From contig NZ_PTLZ01000003.1 in NCBI RefSeq assembly GCF_003293745.1, forward strand, positions 62,001-126,000: 64,000 nt of DNA, read 5' to 3'. The notes beneath the pieces were generated by a model. The model was given only the letters and a program-made list of their open reading frames with translations. It was not told the origin of the DNA and did no database searches. Position 1 is the stretch's first letter; each line of letters opens with the position of its first letter. Source of the DNA: Herminiimonas fonticola. GTDB lineage: Bacteria; Pseudomonadota; Gammaproteobacteria; Burkholderiales; Burkholderiaceae_D. The position numbers were made by a program, and so were the translations under genes. Of this stretch, positions 38,196 through 48,286 are shown in pieces.

Positions 38196-41100
38196 ATGCT
38201 GATTTTGCCAGGTTCCAACGCCCTGTCTGCCTTTCGTACCGAACGTCTCTTACTGCAACTGCAAGAAATCGATCATGCGATCGTCAGTGTCACTGGACGG
38301 TTTATGCATTTTATCGATTCCGCTGCGCCTATCGCACCGGACGATGTCAAACGCCTGAATGGCTTGCTGACTTACGGCGATCCGTTTGACGGCAAGATCG
38401 AAGGTGACGAATTTGTCGTGATTCCACGCTTTGGGACGATTTCTCCATGGGCCAGCAAGGCGACCGATATTGCGCATAACTGCGGCATGACGGATATCCA
38501 TCGCATCGAACGCGGCATCCTGTATGTCGTGCACCTGAAATCAGGTTTGCTGGGCGGTGCGAAAAAATTATCGGAAGAAGGCATCGCAGCAGTGCAGGCA
38601 TTGCTGCACGATCGCATGACCGAGATGGTCTTGCGCAGCCCCGAAGAAGCCGCTGGTTTGTTCCGCGCACTGGACGCCAAACCATTGGCATTCATCGATA
38701 TCATGCAAGGTGGCAAGACGGCTTTGGTACAAGCCAATACCGAACTCGGCCTGGCCTTGTCTGATGATGAAATCGATTATCTGCTGGCCGCTTTTACCAC
38801 TGCGAAACGCAATCCGACGGACGTCGAGTTGATGATGTTTGCGCAGGCAAACAGCGAGCACTGCCGCCATAAAATTTTCAACGCCGACTGGACCATCGAC
38901 GGCGTGAAGCAGGATAAATCCCTGTTCGGCATGATCAAGAATACGCATCAACTGGCACCGCGCGGTACCGTGGTTGCATATAGCGATAATTCATCGGTAA
39001 TCGAAGGCGCTACGGTTTCCCGTTTTTATCCACGTGGCGCAGCGAGCGGCAACGTGTATGAAGCATCGGAAGAGTTGACCCATATTCTGATGAAGGTCGA
39101 GACGCATAATCATCCGACCGCGATTTCGCCTTTCCCTGGCGCGTCGACTGGTGCCGGCGGTGAAATTCGTGATGAGGGTGCAACTGGTCGTGGCGCGAAG
39201 CCTAAGGCAGGCTTGGGCGGCTTTACCGTTTCCAACCTGATGCTGCCGGATGCTGTGCAGCAGTGGGAAAACGATCACGATGTCACCATCGCGGTCACAG
39301 GAAAAACAAAATCGAACGCATACGGCAAGCCTGATCGCATCGCGTCGCCTTTGCAAATCATGATCGACGGTCCTATCGGTGCGGCGTCGTTCAACAATGA
39401 ATTCGGCCGTCCGAATCTCGGCGGTTATTTCCGCACCTACGAACAAAACGTGGCTGGCTCGGTCAACGGTTATCACAAGCCAATCATGATCGCCGGTGGC
39501 ATTGGCAGCATCTCTGCCAAGCACACCAAAAAGAACGATTTACCGGTTGGCAGCTTGTTGATTCAACTTGGTGGCCCGGGTATGCGCATCGGTATGGGCG
39601 GTAGCGCTGCATCGTCGATGGCGACTGGTGCGAATACTGCCGATCTGGATTTCGATTCGGTGCAACGTGGCAATCCCGAAATGGAACGCCGCGCGCAAGA
39701 AGTCATCAATGCATGCTGGGCGATGCAGGATGACAATCCTATCCTGTCGATTCACGACGTAGGCGCAGGTGGCTTGTCGAATGCCTTCCCGGAAATCACC
39801 AACGATGCCAAACGCGGCGCGATCTTCGACTTGCGCGCAGTGCCGCTGGAAGAAAGCGGCATGGCACCGAAGGAAATCTGGAGTAATGAATCGCAGGAGC
39901 GTTATGTCCTGGCGATCGCACCGGACAGCCTGCCGCAATTCGAATACCTGTGCAAACGCGAGCGCTGCCTGTTTGCGGTCGTTGGCACTGCGACTGAAGA
40001 ACGTCAATTGAAGGTCATCGATCCGCAACACGGCAACGAGCCGGTCGATATGCCTATGGACGTCTTGCTCGGCAAGCCGCCGAAAATGCATAGAGACGTC
40101 AGCCACGTCAAACAAACATTGCCTGCGGTCGATTTGACTGGCATCGATTTGCTGGAAGCATCGGTGCGCGTATTGCGCCTGCCTACCGTTGCCGATAAAT
40201 CCTTCCTGATCACGATTGGCGATCGTACGGTTGGTGGCACCACAGTGCGCGACCAGATGGTCGGTCCATGGCAAGTGCCGGTCGCTGATTGCGCCGTCAC
40301 AGCGATGAGTTTTGAAGGCTATCTTGGTGAAGCAATGGCGATGGGTGAACGCACTCCGCTGGCCGTCATCAATGCTGCAGCGTCCGGCCGTATGGCGGTG
40401 GGCGAAGCGTTGACCAATATTGCAGCGGCGCCGATAGCCGATATCTCCGATATCAAACTGTCCGCGAACTGGATGGCCGCTTGTGGTCAGCCTGGCCAAG
40501 ATGCAGCGCTGTTCGACACAGTCAAAGCGGTCGGCATGGAATTGTGCCCGGCCTTGGGTATCAGTATTCCAGTCGGCAAGGACTCCTTGTCCATGCGTAC
40601 GACATGGCAAGACGATGGTGAAGACAAGGCGGTTGTTTCGCCGGTCTCGCTGATCGTCTCGGCATTCGCACCTGTGTATGACATCCGTAAATCATTGACG
40701 CCGCAATTACGTACCGATGCCGGCGACACCGTGTTGATCGCAATCGATCTGGGTCGCGGCAAGAATCGTTTGGGTGCTTCTTGCTTTGCGCAAGTCATGC
40801 AGCAAATCGGTAACGAAACACCGGACGTCGATAGCGCTGAGGACCTGAAAGGATTCTTCAATGCGATCCAGCGCTTGAACAAGGAAGATAAACTGCTCGC
40901 ATATCATGACCGTTCCGACGGTGGTTTGTTTGCAACCTTATGTGAAATGGCATTTGCCGGTCACAGCGGTTTGTCGGTCAATCTGGATATCCTGACGCTG
41001 GAAGGCGAGCACGCCAGCGATGGTGGCGATGCGAAAAACTGGACTGGCCAGATCGCAGAACGCCGTAACGACATGACTTTACGTGCCTTGTTCAATGAAG

Positions 41101-42206
41101 AGCTGGGTGCCGTGATCCAAGTACGTGCAGCTGAAAAATCGGACGTCATGAATGTGCTGCGTGAATACAATCTCGGTGCATGCAGCCACATCGTCGGCAA
41201 GCTGAGCGACGACGACATGATCGAATTCACGCGTGACGCGAAAGTCATCTATAGCCAATCGCGCATCGATCTGCACCGCTTCTGGAGTGAAACCAGCTGG
41301 CGCATCGCGCGCTTGCGTGACAATCCGGATTGCGCTGATGCCGAATACGATCGTATCCTCGACAAGCTCGATCCAGGTATTACTCCAATACTGACTTTCG
41401 ATCCGCAGAAAGATATCGCGGCACCGTTTATTGCCAAGGGAGCGCGTCCTCGTGTTGCGATCCTGCGCGAGCAGGGCGTCAACTCGCAAGTTGAAACAGC
41501 TTACGTGATGCACAAGTCGGGCTTCGAAGCTGTCGACGTGCACATGAGCGACCTGATCACCGGTCGCGCTTCCCTGAGTGACTTCAAGGGCCTGATCGCT
41601 GTCGGTGGTTTTTCTTACGGCGACGTATTGGGTGCAGGCGAGGGCTGGGCAAAAACTATTCTGTTCAATATGCAATTGGCGGAAGAGTTTGCAACCTACT
41701 TTGATCGCGCGGATACGTTTGCGCTGGGTATCTGTAACGGTTGCCAGATGATGAGTAATCTGAAATCGATTATTCCTGGCGCACAAGCATGGCCTAAGTT
41801 CACGCGTAACAAGGCGGAACAATTCCAGGCACGTTTCTCTATGGTTGAAGTGGCGCATTCTCCATCCATCTTCTTCAACAACATGGCCGGCACACAAGCG
41901 CCTATAGCCATTGCACACGGTGAAGGTTATGCCGACTTCTCGCTGACCGGCGATATCGACGAGGCAATTGTGGCAATGCGCTTTATCGATAACAAAGGTC
42001 ATGCAAGCGAAACCTATCCGTACAACCCTAACGGTTCGCCGGAAGGTATTACGTCGGTGACGACACCGGATGGTCGCTTTACGGTCTTGATGCCACATGC
42101 AGAACGGGTGTTCCGCAGTGTGCAGCAGTCGTATCATCCGGATTCGTGGGGTGAAGATTCGCCATGGATGCGCATGTTCCGTAATGCGCGTAAGTGGGTG
42201 GGCTGA
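38196..42206 (+). CDS. purL: Phosphoribosylformylglycinamidine synthase
   Basis: 1336-residue large-type PurL, fourth step of purine synthesis, converting FGAR and glutamine to FGAM. Domains in order: N-terminal PurS-like domain, linker, two AIR-synthase-type ATPase halves (first with [19 protein letters not shown]), and a C-terminal class I glutaminase from about residue 1085. The glutaminase nucleophile is in [10 protein letters not shown] (Cys about 1179), with the His-Glu pair in HGEGYADF (about 1240). Full length, isolated from other pur genes. Confidence 0.98.
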   Translation: MLILPGSNALSAFRTERLLLQLQEIDHAIVSVTGRFMHFIDSAAPIAPDDVKRLNGLLTYGDPFDGKIEGDEFVVIPRFGTISPWASKATDIAHNCGMTDIHRIERGILYVVHLKSGLLGGAKKLSEEGIAAVQALLHDRMTEMVLRSPEEAAGLFRALDAKPLAFIDIMQGGKTALVQANTELGLALSDDEIDYLLAAFTTAKRNPTDVELMMFAQANSEHCRHKIFNADWTIDGVKQDKSLFGMIKNTHQLAPRGTVVAYSDNSSVIEGATVSRFYPRGAASGNVYEASEELTHILMKVETHNHPTAISPFPGASTGAGGEIRDEGATGRGAKPKAGLGGFTVSNLMLPDAVQQWENDHDVTIAVTGKTKSNAYGKPDRIASPLQIMIDGPIGAASFNNEFGRPNLGGYFRTYEQNVAGSVNGYHKPIMIAGGIGSISAKHTKKNDLPVGSLLIQLGGPGMRIGMGGSAASSMATGANTADLDFDSVQRGNPEMERRAQEVINACWAMQDDNPILSIHDVGAGGLSNAFPEITNDAKRGAIFDLRAVPLEESGMAPKEIWSNESQERYVLAIAPDSLPQFEYLCKRERCLFAVVGTATEERQLKVIDPQHGNEPVDMPMDVLLGKPPKMHRDVSHVKQTLPAVDLTGIDLLEASVRVLRLPTVADKSFLITIGDRTVGGTTVRDQMVGPWQVPVADCAVTAMSFEGYLGEAMAMGERTPLAVINAAASGRMAVGEALTNIAAAPIADISDIKLSANWMAACGQPGQDAALFDTVKAVGMELCPALGISIPVGKDSLSMRTTWQDDGEDKAVVSPVSLIVSAFAPVYDIRKSLTPQLRTDAGDTVLIAIDLGRGKNRLGASCFAQVMQQIGNETPDVDSAEDLKGFFNAIQRLNKEDKLLAYHDRSDGGLFATLCEMAFAGHSGLSVNLDILTLEGEHASDGGDAKNWTGQIAERRNDMTLRALFNEELGAVIQVRAAEKSDVMNVLREYNLGACSHIVGKLSDDDMIEFTRDAKVIYSQSRIDLHRFWSETSWRIARLRDNPDCADAEYDRILDKLDPGITPILTFDPQKDIAAPFIAKGARPRVAILREQGVNSQVETAYVMHKSGFEAVDVHMSDLITGRASLSDFKGLIAVGGFSYGDVLGAGEGWAKTILFNMQLAEEFATYFDRADTFALGICNGCQMMSNLKSIIPGAQAWPKFTRNKAEQFQARFSMVEVAHSPSIFFNNMAGTQAPIAIAHGEGYADFSLTGDIDEAIVAMRFIDNKGHASETYPYNPNGSPEGITSVTTPDGRFTVLMPHAERVFRSVQQSYHPDSWGEDSPWMRMFRNARKWVG

Positions 42207-42248
42207 TTAGGTAGTTTGTGGTTTGCCGTAGGCAAGCCGCTCGATTGG

Positions 42249-42284
42249 AAATGCCGTTCAGTTTTTGACTGGGCGGCATTTTTT
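42249..42284 (+). terminator. Intrinsic terminator after purL
   Basis: 14-bp stem AAATGCCGTTCAGT / ACTGGGCGGCATTT including two G-T pairs, loop TTTTG, T-tract to 42284. Confidence 0.82.
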
Positions 42285-42430
42285 ATTGATGAGTGTTTTT
42301 GTTAATAATATTTTTGCTGCTCCGTGGAGGCTTGCCGGGGGTAGCCCGGCGGCTACTCACTTTTCTTGCTTCGCCAAGAAAAGTAAGCAAAAGAAGGCGA
42401 CGCAGAAGCCGTTGCCCGCTACGCGGGTAC

Positions 42431-42526
42431 CCAAGTCAAACGATCCTCAGTCGGGAGCACAAACAAACTCGCCTTCGGCTCAAACAGGTTTGCGCTCCTT
42501 ATCCGACTGAGGATCGTTTGACTTGG
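42431..42526. repeat. 24-bp perfect inverted repeat (large hairpin) inside the element
   Basis: Arms 42431-42454 and 42503-42526 are perfect reverse complements, beginning CCAAGTCAAACGATCC. The 48-nt loop continues pairing with GAGC / GCTC and CAAAC (42460-42464) / GTTTG (42488-42492). Confidence 0.9.
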
Positions 42527-42554
42527 CAACGTCACATGCGGTTAATGTCAAAAA

Positions 42555-42594
42555 CAATCGCAACCGCAACCGCAACCGCAACCGCAACCGCAAC
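42555..42594 (+). repeat. Hexanucleotide tandem repeat (CAACCG)
   Basis: Five perfect CAACCG units (42561-42590) with a degenerate CAATCG unit before and CAAC after. Copy number of such arrays can vary by slippage. An 11-nt direct duplication TTGCCGTTGAA follows at 42647-42668. Confidence 0.92.
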
Positions 42595-42935
42595 TTCTAC
42601 AACCTTGGTTACTTGTTGGTTTTTGAGTTGGCTCGTGCCAATGCTGTTGCCGTTGAATTGCCGTTGAAGTTAAACCGCTGTGACGCTGCCGTTTGTGCGA
42701 AGCAGAAAATGGAAATAGAAGTGAACGGTGTCTGAGCGAAGCGAGTTTCGTTCGCTTCCCATTTTTTGATTTGCACAAGTAGGAATCCGAAGGGCAGCGG
42801 CTGTGCGGTCGCCTTTCTTTGCCTTCTTTTTTGGCGAAGCAAAGAAAGAAGGTGGCCGCCGGGCCACCCCGGCAACCCAACTCTGTCCGAAGAAATACAA
42901 CCATCATCACCACCAAACCAAAAACAAAAACCAAT

Positions 42936-42964
42936 AAAAAAAGCGCTCCGAAGAGCGCTTTTTT
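42936..42964 (-). terminator. Terminator of the parvulin gene
   Basis: On the minus strand: AAAAAAGCGCTC-TTCG-GAGCGC followed by seven T residues. The stem and C(TTCG)G loop are identical to the lon terminator at 28343-28373. Confidence 0.92.
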
Positions 42965-42978
42965 ATACCTGCAAAAGA

Positions 42979-43755
42979 TTATTGAATCTTCGCTTTAGCA
43001 CGCAATTGCTGTTGGAATGCTTGCAGTTTTTTCTGTTGCAGGCCTTCTGCGATTTGCGGTTTGACTTCTTCCAGTGTCGGGATTTTTGCTGTACGTACGT
43101 CATCCAGCTTGATCACGTGGTAACCGAATTGTGTTTTAACCGGTGTGTCGTACAACTGGCCTTTTTGCAGGGAAACCATCGCATCCGAGAAAGGTTTGAC
43201 GAAAGCTGCTGGTGCTGCCCAATCCAGATCGCCGCCGTTGGCTGCTGAACCTGGGTCTTTGGATTGCTTGGCCAGATCTTCAAACTTGGCGCCAGCTTTC
43301 AATTTAACGATGATGGCTTTTGCTTCATCTTCTTTCTCAACCAGAATGTGGCGAGCGTGATATTCCTTGTCGCTGGCTTGTGCCTTGAAGCGGTCATATT
43401 CAGCCTTGATGTCTGCATCCTTGACCGGATTCTTTTTCAGATAATCGGCGACCAGTGCGCGGATCAGAATCGATTGGCGTGCGATTTCTACCTGGCTTTT
43501 GACGTCGGCATGGGTGCCGAGGCCGAGCTTGTCAGCTTCCTGGATCAGGATTTCGCGGTTGATCAATTCATCCTTGATCATGGCGCGCAGTTCGGGTGTG
43601 TCTTGCTGGCCCTGAGCAACCATTTGCTTGACCATGACATCTGCACGAGAAGACGGTACTGGTTTGCCATTCACTACAGCCAGATTTTGTGCCATCGCAG
43701 GCAGTGCAGCGGATACGAATAATGCGACCAGCAGATGAGCAGGTTTGAAAGTCAT
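42979..43755 (-). CDS. Periplasmic parvulin-type peptidyl-prolyl isomerase
   Basis: 258-residue exported protein. Signal peptide HLLVALFVSAALPAMAQ (cleavage near residue 22), SurA-N-like helical part with NGKPVPSSRADVMVKQM, parvulin domain with YHARHILVEKEDEAKAII, GGDLDWAAPAAFVKPF and GYHVIKLDDV. It resembles PrsA/PpiC-type foldases of beta-proteobacteria. The ATG at 43755 is chosen because AGGAA precedes it and the signal peptide starts there; the frame continues open upstream. Last gene of the selO-msrB-yciB-bolA group, 77 bp after bolA. Confidence 0.92.
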   Translation of the reverse strand: MTFKPAHLLVALFVSAALPAMAQNLAVVNGKPVPSSRADVMVKQMVAQGQQDTPELRAMIKDELINREILIQEADKLGLGTHADVKSQVEIARQSILIRALVADYLKKNPVKDADIKAEYDRFKAQASDKEYHARHILVEKEDEAKAIIVKLKAGAKFEDLAKQSKDPGSAANGGDLDWAAPAAFVKPFSDAMVSLQKGQLYDTPVKTQFGYHVIKLDDVRTAKIPTLEEVKPQIAEGLQQKKLQAFQQQLRAKAKIQ

Positions 43756-43832
43756 ATAAATTCCTAATGGAAGTATTTTATTAGAGGGTACGGCAATCGA
43801 TCTATTTACCAAGCGCGCATCGGATTTCAACA

Positions 43833-44102
43833 TCAAATTTCTGAAGGCGCCAAAGCAGTAATGGCTAACGCATGTATTTCTTTTTGCATCATGTCATCGA
43901 GGCAATCATACACCAGCCTATGGCGTTGTATACGGCCCTGTTTTTCAAATTTCACGGAAACAATGCGCAGTCTATAGTGACCGCCACCTGAGGCAGCACC
44001 GGCATGTCCTGCATGCAATGCTGACTCGTCTTCCAATTGACATTCCGAAGGTGCAAAAGTTTCAACAAGTCGTTCCCGGATGCGGTCAATTCTGTTATTC
44101 AT
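43833..44102 (-). CDS. bolA: BolA family protein
   Basis: 89-residue BolA/YrbA-type protein. The class II KH-like fold contains the conserved region [31 protein letters not shown] with the invariant His in RHRLVY. BolA proteins partner monothiol glutaredoxins in Fe-S handling and affect morphology under stress. The start overlaps the yciB stop (ATGA at 44099-44102), which sets the start at 44102 rather than the longer open frame. Confidence 0.92.
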   Translation of the reverse strand: MNNRIDRIRERLVETFAPSECQLEDESALHAGHAGAASGGGHYRLRIVSVKFEKQGRIQRHRLVYDCLDDMMQKEIHALAITALAPSEI

Positions 44103-44719
44103 TGCGGCTCTTTTATGTGTTTGGACAGGATCAGACTTTGCGCAATGATGAAGGCAAACATCAATCCCATGCTGCCGAATAACTTGAAGTTGACCCAAGT
44201 CGCGGTCGAAAAGTTAAATGCTACATACAGGTTCAGCAAGCCCATGGTCATGAAAAATGCGACCCAGGATAGATTGACGCGACGCCAGATGCCGTCCGGC
44301 AGCGACATTTGTTTTTCCATCATCGTGCGTATCAGGTTTTTCTTCAGGAAAATTTGGCTGAATAAAAGTGCTGCAGCAAAACACCAGTACAGAACGGTAG
44401 GCTTCCATTTGATAAAGGTTTCATTGTGGAAGTAAATCGTGGCGCCGCCGAAGAACACAATGATGGCGAGCGATAGCCACAAGGTTCCATCAACTTTCTT
44501 TTTGCGTGAAAGCAGATAACCGATTTGGAAAATGGTGGCGATGATTGCGATCGCAGTTGCCAGCAGGATAGGGGCTTGCGTTACCGTGACCTGTCCACCG
44601 GAAACCAGGCCGGAAAGAAACTGCTGGCCGAACGATTGCGCAGCCTCGGCATTGCCTTCACCCCATTTAAATACAACGAAGAAAAGAATGACGGGAAAAA
44701 GGTCGAACAGGAATTTCAT
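44099..44719 (-). CDS. yciB: Inner-membrane-spanning protein YciB (septation protein A)
   Basis: 206-residue intracellular-septation-A family membrane protein with five hydrophobic helices. Conserved [15 protein letters not shown] at the start, [31 protein letters not shown] (described in two parts) and [21 protein letters not shown]. It links to the cell-elongation and septation machinery in E. coli. Overlaps msrB by 4 nt at its start and bolA by 4 nt at its end. Confidence 0.94.
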   Translation of the reverse strand: MKFLFDLFPVILFFVVFKWGEGNAEAAQSFGQQFLSGLVSGGQVTVTQAPILLATAIAIIATIFQIGYLLSRKKKVDGTLWLSLAIIVFFGGATIYFHNETFIKWKPTVLYWCFAAALLFSQIFLKKNLIRTMMEKQMSLPDGIWRRVNLSWVAFFMTMGLLNLYVAFNFSTATWVNFKLFGSMGLMFAFIIAQSLILSKHIKEPQ

Positions 44720-45138
44720 TTAGGCTTGCCTTCAGTCAGGTCGGGGGTGGCATCGAAGCGTAAGGATGCCGAATTGATGCAATAGCGCAGGCCGGTTGGT
44801 GGCGGGCCGTCGTTGAAGACGTGGCCCAGATGCGCATCGCATACGTTGCAGATCACTTCGGTACGGATCATACCGTAGCCACGATCGACTTTTTCTTTGA
44901 CGTTTTCTGGATTGAGCGGTGTGAAATAGCTCGGCCAACCGCAGCCAGAATCGAACTTGGTATCGGATGCGAATAGCGGCGTATTGCAGCACACGCAAGT
45001 GTAAATGCCGTGCTCGTGATGATCCCAGTAGCGGCCGGAATAGGGCGCCTCGGTCGCAGCGTGACGGGTAACGTCGTACTGCTCATCGTCCAGCATTGCG
45101 CGCCATTCGGCGTCGGTCTTGATTACTTTTTCAGTCAT
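44716..45138 (-). CDS. msrB: Peptide-methionine (R)-S-oxide reductase
   Basis: 140-residue MsrB, which reduces methionine-R-sulfoxide in proteins. Four zinc Cys in CVCC (near 48-51) and CNVC, and the catalytic Cys in [11 protein letters not shown] near the C-terminus. No signal peptide, so cytoplasmic. The ATG at 45138 overlaps the selO stop by 4 nt. Confidence 0.95.
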   Translation of the reverse strand: MTEKVIKTDAEWRAMLDDEQYDVTRHAATEAPYSGRYWDHHEHGIYTCVCCNTPLFASDTKFDSGCGWPSYFTPLNPENVKEKVDRGYGMIRTEVICNVCDAHLGHVFNDGPPPTGLRYCINSASLRFDATPDLTEGKPK

Positions 45139-46640
45139 GATGAACAACTCACTTCCAGGTCGTTGGCCCAGTCGGGCGGTAAGGCGGCATATTTCTCGTT
45201 TTCGGGTTGCTCGTCAAACGGTTTTTCCAGCACCTGCAATAATTTTGCTACTTCGGAAAAGTCTTTATTTTGCGCTTTTTCAATCGCAATTTGGGCCAGA
45301 TAATTGCGTAAAACGTATTTGGGGTTGACTGCGTGCATTGCAAGTTTGCGCGCTTCATCATCACTGTTTTCTACCTTGAGGCGAGCACTGTATTGCTGTG
45401 CCCAGCTGTCAAATGACGCTCGATCTATAAACAGGTCGCGTACCGGTTCCCAGCTAGCGGCCACGTCGATCTGTACATTGCCCAGACTGCGGAAGAATAG
45501 CGTGAAGTCGGCGTGACTGCCGTGCAGTACTTCAAACAAGCGATCAAATAGTTTGCCGTCATCCGGCTGGCTGGTTTGCAGGCCGAGTTTGGCACGTATC
45601 AATTCCTGGAATTTTTCGGCAAACGCGGGTTTGTAAATACGCAAGGCGGCTTGGGTTTCCTCGACTTCGCCTATCAATGGCAACAAGGCCTGACCCAGCG
45701 CATAGCAATTCCATTCGCCGATTTGCGGTTGGCGTGCATAAGAGTAGCGGCCTTGCTGATCGGTGTGATTGCAGATGTGCGTGGCGTTGAATGCTTCCAT
45801 GAAACCGAAAGGACCGTAATCCAGCGTCAGACCGAGTATCGACATATTGTCGGTGTTCATCACGCCATGCATGAAGCCGACGGCCTGCCAGTGCGCAATC
45901 ATGTGCGCAGTGCGCAAGGTGACTTCGGTCAACAGCGCCTTGTACGGATTGTCTGCAGTCTTGAATTGCGGATAAAAATTGGCGATAACGTAATCGGCCA
46001 GCGTTTTCAGCTCATCATGTTTTTCATTGTAGAACCAGTGCTCGAATGAGCCGAAGCGCACAAAGCTTTGCGCCATGCGAGTCGCTACTGCGGCGGTTTC
46101 ACGCTGTTCGCGCATGACGATTTGATCCGAACCGGTGACGCACAGTGAGCGCGTGGTTGGAATGCCCAACGCTGCCATCGCTTCGGAACACAGGAATTCG
46201 CGTATCGATGAGCGCAGTACTGCGCGGCCATCGCCCATGCGGGAGTAGGGCGTCAGCCCGGCACCTTTTATTTGCAACTCCATGCGGCCGGACGGCTCAA
46301 TCGCGGGCGCAGGCACATCGCCTAGCAGGATTGCGCGGCCATCACCCAATTGCCCAGCCCATGTGCCGAATTGATGGCCGGAATAGACAGCCGACAAAGG
46401 TTTGGAGCCTTCAAGAATTTGATTGCCGGTAAAGATATCGATGAAAGTCGCGTCATTGGCATCTGCAATATCAAGGCCGATCAAGGCTGCGGCCGATGCG
46501 CTGGCACATACCAGATAAGGCTTGGACAAAGGCGTAGGCATCAATGCCGTGTAATGCGCAGGCGGTAAATCGGCAAAGGAGTTGGCAAGCGGCAGTTGGT
46601 CTATGCGGTGACCAGCTTGCGGCGATAGTGGGGCGTTCAT
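45135..46640 (-). CDS. selO: Protein adenylyltransferase SelO
   Basis: 501-residue SelO/YdiU pseudokinase-fold enzyme that AMPylates proteins on Ser, Thr or Tyr during oxidative stress. The region with [11 protein letters not shown] and [30 protein letters not shown] is diagnostic, and the metal-binding [20 protein letters not shown] is intact. The C-terminus is CSS, the bacterial equivalent of the Sec-Ser-Ser end of eukaryotic SelO. ATG 46640 has AAGGAA upstream and is preferred over an open extension. msrB, its downstream partner, is also a redox-repair gene. Confidence 0.95.
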   Translation of the reverse strand: MNAPLSPQAGHRIDQLPLANSFADLPPAHYTALMPTPLSKPYLVCASASAAALIGLDIADANDATFIDIFTGNQILEGSKPLSAVYSGHQFGTWAGQLGDGRAILLGDVPAPAIEPSGRMELQIKGAGLTPYSRMGDGRAVLRSSIREFLCSEAMAALGIPTTRSLCVTGSDQIVMREQRETAAVATRMAQSFVRFGSFEHWFYNEKHDELKTLADYVIANFYPQFKTADNPYKALLTEVTLRTAHMIAHWQAVGFMHGVMNTDNMSILGLTLDYGPFGFMEAFNATHICNHTDQQGRYSYARQPQIGEWNCYALGQALLPLIGEVEETQAALRIYKPAFAEKFQELIRAKLGLQTSQPDDGKLFDRLFEVLHGSHADFTLFFRSLGNVQIDVAASWEPVRDLFIDRASFDSWAQQYSARLKVENSDDEARKLAMHAVNPKYVLRNYLAQIAIEKAQNKDFSEVAKLLQVLEKPFDEQPENEKYAALPPDWANDLEVSCSS

Positions 46641-46909
46641 GTCAATTCCTTGAGTTTCTGGGGCCTGCGGTCGGGGGCGATTGAGCAAAGGAGGTAATCA
46701 GACTAAAGACGATGCAAATGAGCAAATTGAGTTGCTGCTCTGCTCGCGCCATAATTGCGGGACGAAAACGCGTATTTTGACAGAGAAGATCAAATCAGAT
46801 GCGGCGCGCTGGAAATAGTTTCTTTAATGTATTTTTTGAAACTTTTTTGAAGCGATGCCTCCCATATATATGGTATAAAAATGGCTATTATTGCTTACAA
46901 GAAAATACG

Positions 46910-48160
46910 ATGCATTTTCGCGCTTTCTCCCTGCCGCTGTCTTTAATTGCCACTGCTGCCATTTCCTTCGCATACGCACCGCTTGTGCAGGCGGAGAATG
47001 TGAAGATCGCCTTCATCGATCCTTTGTCCGGCCCGTTCGCACCTGTCGGTCAAAATCTGTTGAGAAGTTTTCAGACGATAGCCGAGTTGGCGAATCAAAA
47101 AAAATGGGGCGGTAACAACACGATAGAAGTAGTTGGCTTCGATAACAAGGCCAGCCCGCAGGAGTCGCTGATTCAATTGAAGTCCGCGATCGATCAGGGT
47201 TACCGCTACATCACGCAAGGCAATGGCTCGGGCGTTGCGATTGCGCTGTTGGATGCGGTGAACAAGCATAACGAGCGCAATCCCGGCAAGGAAGTTGTCT
47301 TCCTCAATCACTCCGCAGGTGATCCAGTGTTGACGAACGAAAAATGCAGCTTTTGGCATTTCCGCTTCGATGCGCATTCCGAAATGAAGATGGAATCGCT
47401 AACTGCCTACATGGCGAAAGATCCGAGCATCAAGAGGGTGTATGTGATCGGACAGAATTACGCCTTGGGCCAGGAAGTTTCGCGCACATCGCGTATTTAC
47501 CTGAAACGCAAACGTCCTGACATCCAGATCGTCGGTGACGATTTGCATCCTATCGGCCAGGTAAAGAATTTTTCTCCATACATTGCGAAAATGAAGGCGG
47601 CAGGTGCAGACACCATCATTACCGCCAACTGGGGCGCGGATCTGGCCTTGTTGATCAAGGCGGCGAAGGATGCGGATCTGAAGGCAAATTTCTATACCTA
47701 CTATGCGGCGACGACAGGTGTGCCGACGGCGATGGGTGCAGCCGGCCTGGATCGCGTGCGCTATATCGCTTACTGGAATCCGAATAACGAAACCTATGCC
47801 GGCAAGGAAATCATCGAGCAGTTCAAGAAAAAGTATAACGACGATTATTACGCGATGACCTCGTACACCATCATGGCGATGCTGGGCAAGGCATTCAAGG
47901 AAAGTGGCTCGACCGATCCACTGAAAGTCGCATTGGCGATGGAAGGGATGAAGGTCAAAAGCCTGAACGGCGACGTCGACATGCGCAAATCCGATCATCA
48001 GGTGCAACAGCCTTTATACATCGGTACCTGGGTGAAGAAAAATAATACCGATGTTAAATTCGATCAGGAAGACACCGGCTACGGCTGGCGCACCAACCAG
48101 AAAATCGATGCCTACGTCGCGGCTCAGCCGACTTCTTGCCAGATGAAACGTCCCCAGTAA
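46910..48160 (+). CDS. Branched-chain-type ABC transporter substrate-binding protein
   Basis: 416-residue periplasmic binding protein of the LivJ/LivK superfamily. Signal peptide LPLSLIATAAISFAYAPLVQA (cleavage near residue 25), then VKIAFIDPLSGPFAPVGQN, typical of the family. The pocket cannot be read well enough to fix the ligand (amino acid, urea, amide or aromatic acid). ATG 46910 gives the signal peptide; the longer open frame upstream is unlikely. First gene of a five-gene transporter operon. The upstream gap 46641-46909 holds promoter-like AT-rich sequence (46861-46880) and no ORF I support. Confidence 0.92.
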   Translation: MHFRAFSLPLSLIATAAISFAYAPLVQAENVKIAFIDPLSGPFAPVGQNLLRSFQTIAELANQKKWGGNNTIEVVGFDNKASPQESLIQLKSAIDQGYRYITQGNGSGVAIALLDAVNKHNERNPGKEVVFLNHSAGDPVLTNEKCSFWHFRFDAHSEMKMESLTAYMAKDPSIKRVYVIGQNYALGQEVSRTSRIYLKRKRPDIQIVGDDLHPIGQVKNFSPYIAKMKAAGADTIITANWGADLALLIKAAKDADLKANFYTYYAATTGVPTAMGAAGLDRVRYIAYWNPNNETYAGKEIIEQFKKKYNDDYYAMTSYTIMAMLGKAFKESGSTDPLKVALAMEGMKVKSLNGDVDMRKSDHQVQQPLYIGTWVKKNNTDVKFDQEDTGYGWRTNQKIDAYVAAQPTSCQMKRPQ

Positions 48161-48286
48161 TCGCAGAGCAAGGGTAGTATTGCAAAGCTGTAAATTTTGT
48201 ACAGCTGCCCTTGCGTAGCATATCGCCACGCACGTAAATAAATAGGCGTGTCATTTGCGCTGCAATCAAACAGGGAAACCGGTTTC

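Larger units (their letters stand above)
42329..42878. repeat. Nested inverted-repeat intergenic element
   Basis: A 550-bp non-coding element. Its ends are imperfect inverted copies: left arm 42329-42417 and right arm 42792-42878 share GGCTTGCCGGGG-type ends, a CCCGGCGGC block, TTGCTTCGCCAA and GGCGAC...GCCG.TGCCC. Each arm contains its own small hairpin (for example ACTTTTCTTG / CAAGAAAAGT at 42359-42384). Between the arms lie a 24-bp perfect inverted repeat, a CAACCG tandem array and a third imperfect pair around 42711-42767. It sits between terminators of purL and the parvulin gene. ORFs across it are low complexity and overlap on both strands. It looks like a dispersed repeat rather than a gene. 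Confidence 0.75.

Noticed and set aside
39540-40610. 356-residue antisense frame inside purL
   Set aside because: Complement of conserved PurL codons; no recognisable protein.
42555-42594. Possible CRISPR-like array
   Set aside because: Only a 6-nt unit without spacers; a simple tandem repeat.
42265-42934. Several overlapping ORFs of 70-128 residues in the repeat element
   Set aside because: They lie on both strands across inverted repeats and a hexamer array and have low-complexity translations; the repeat explains them.
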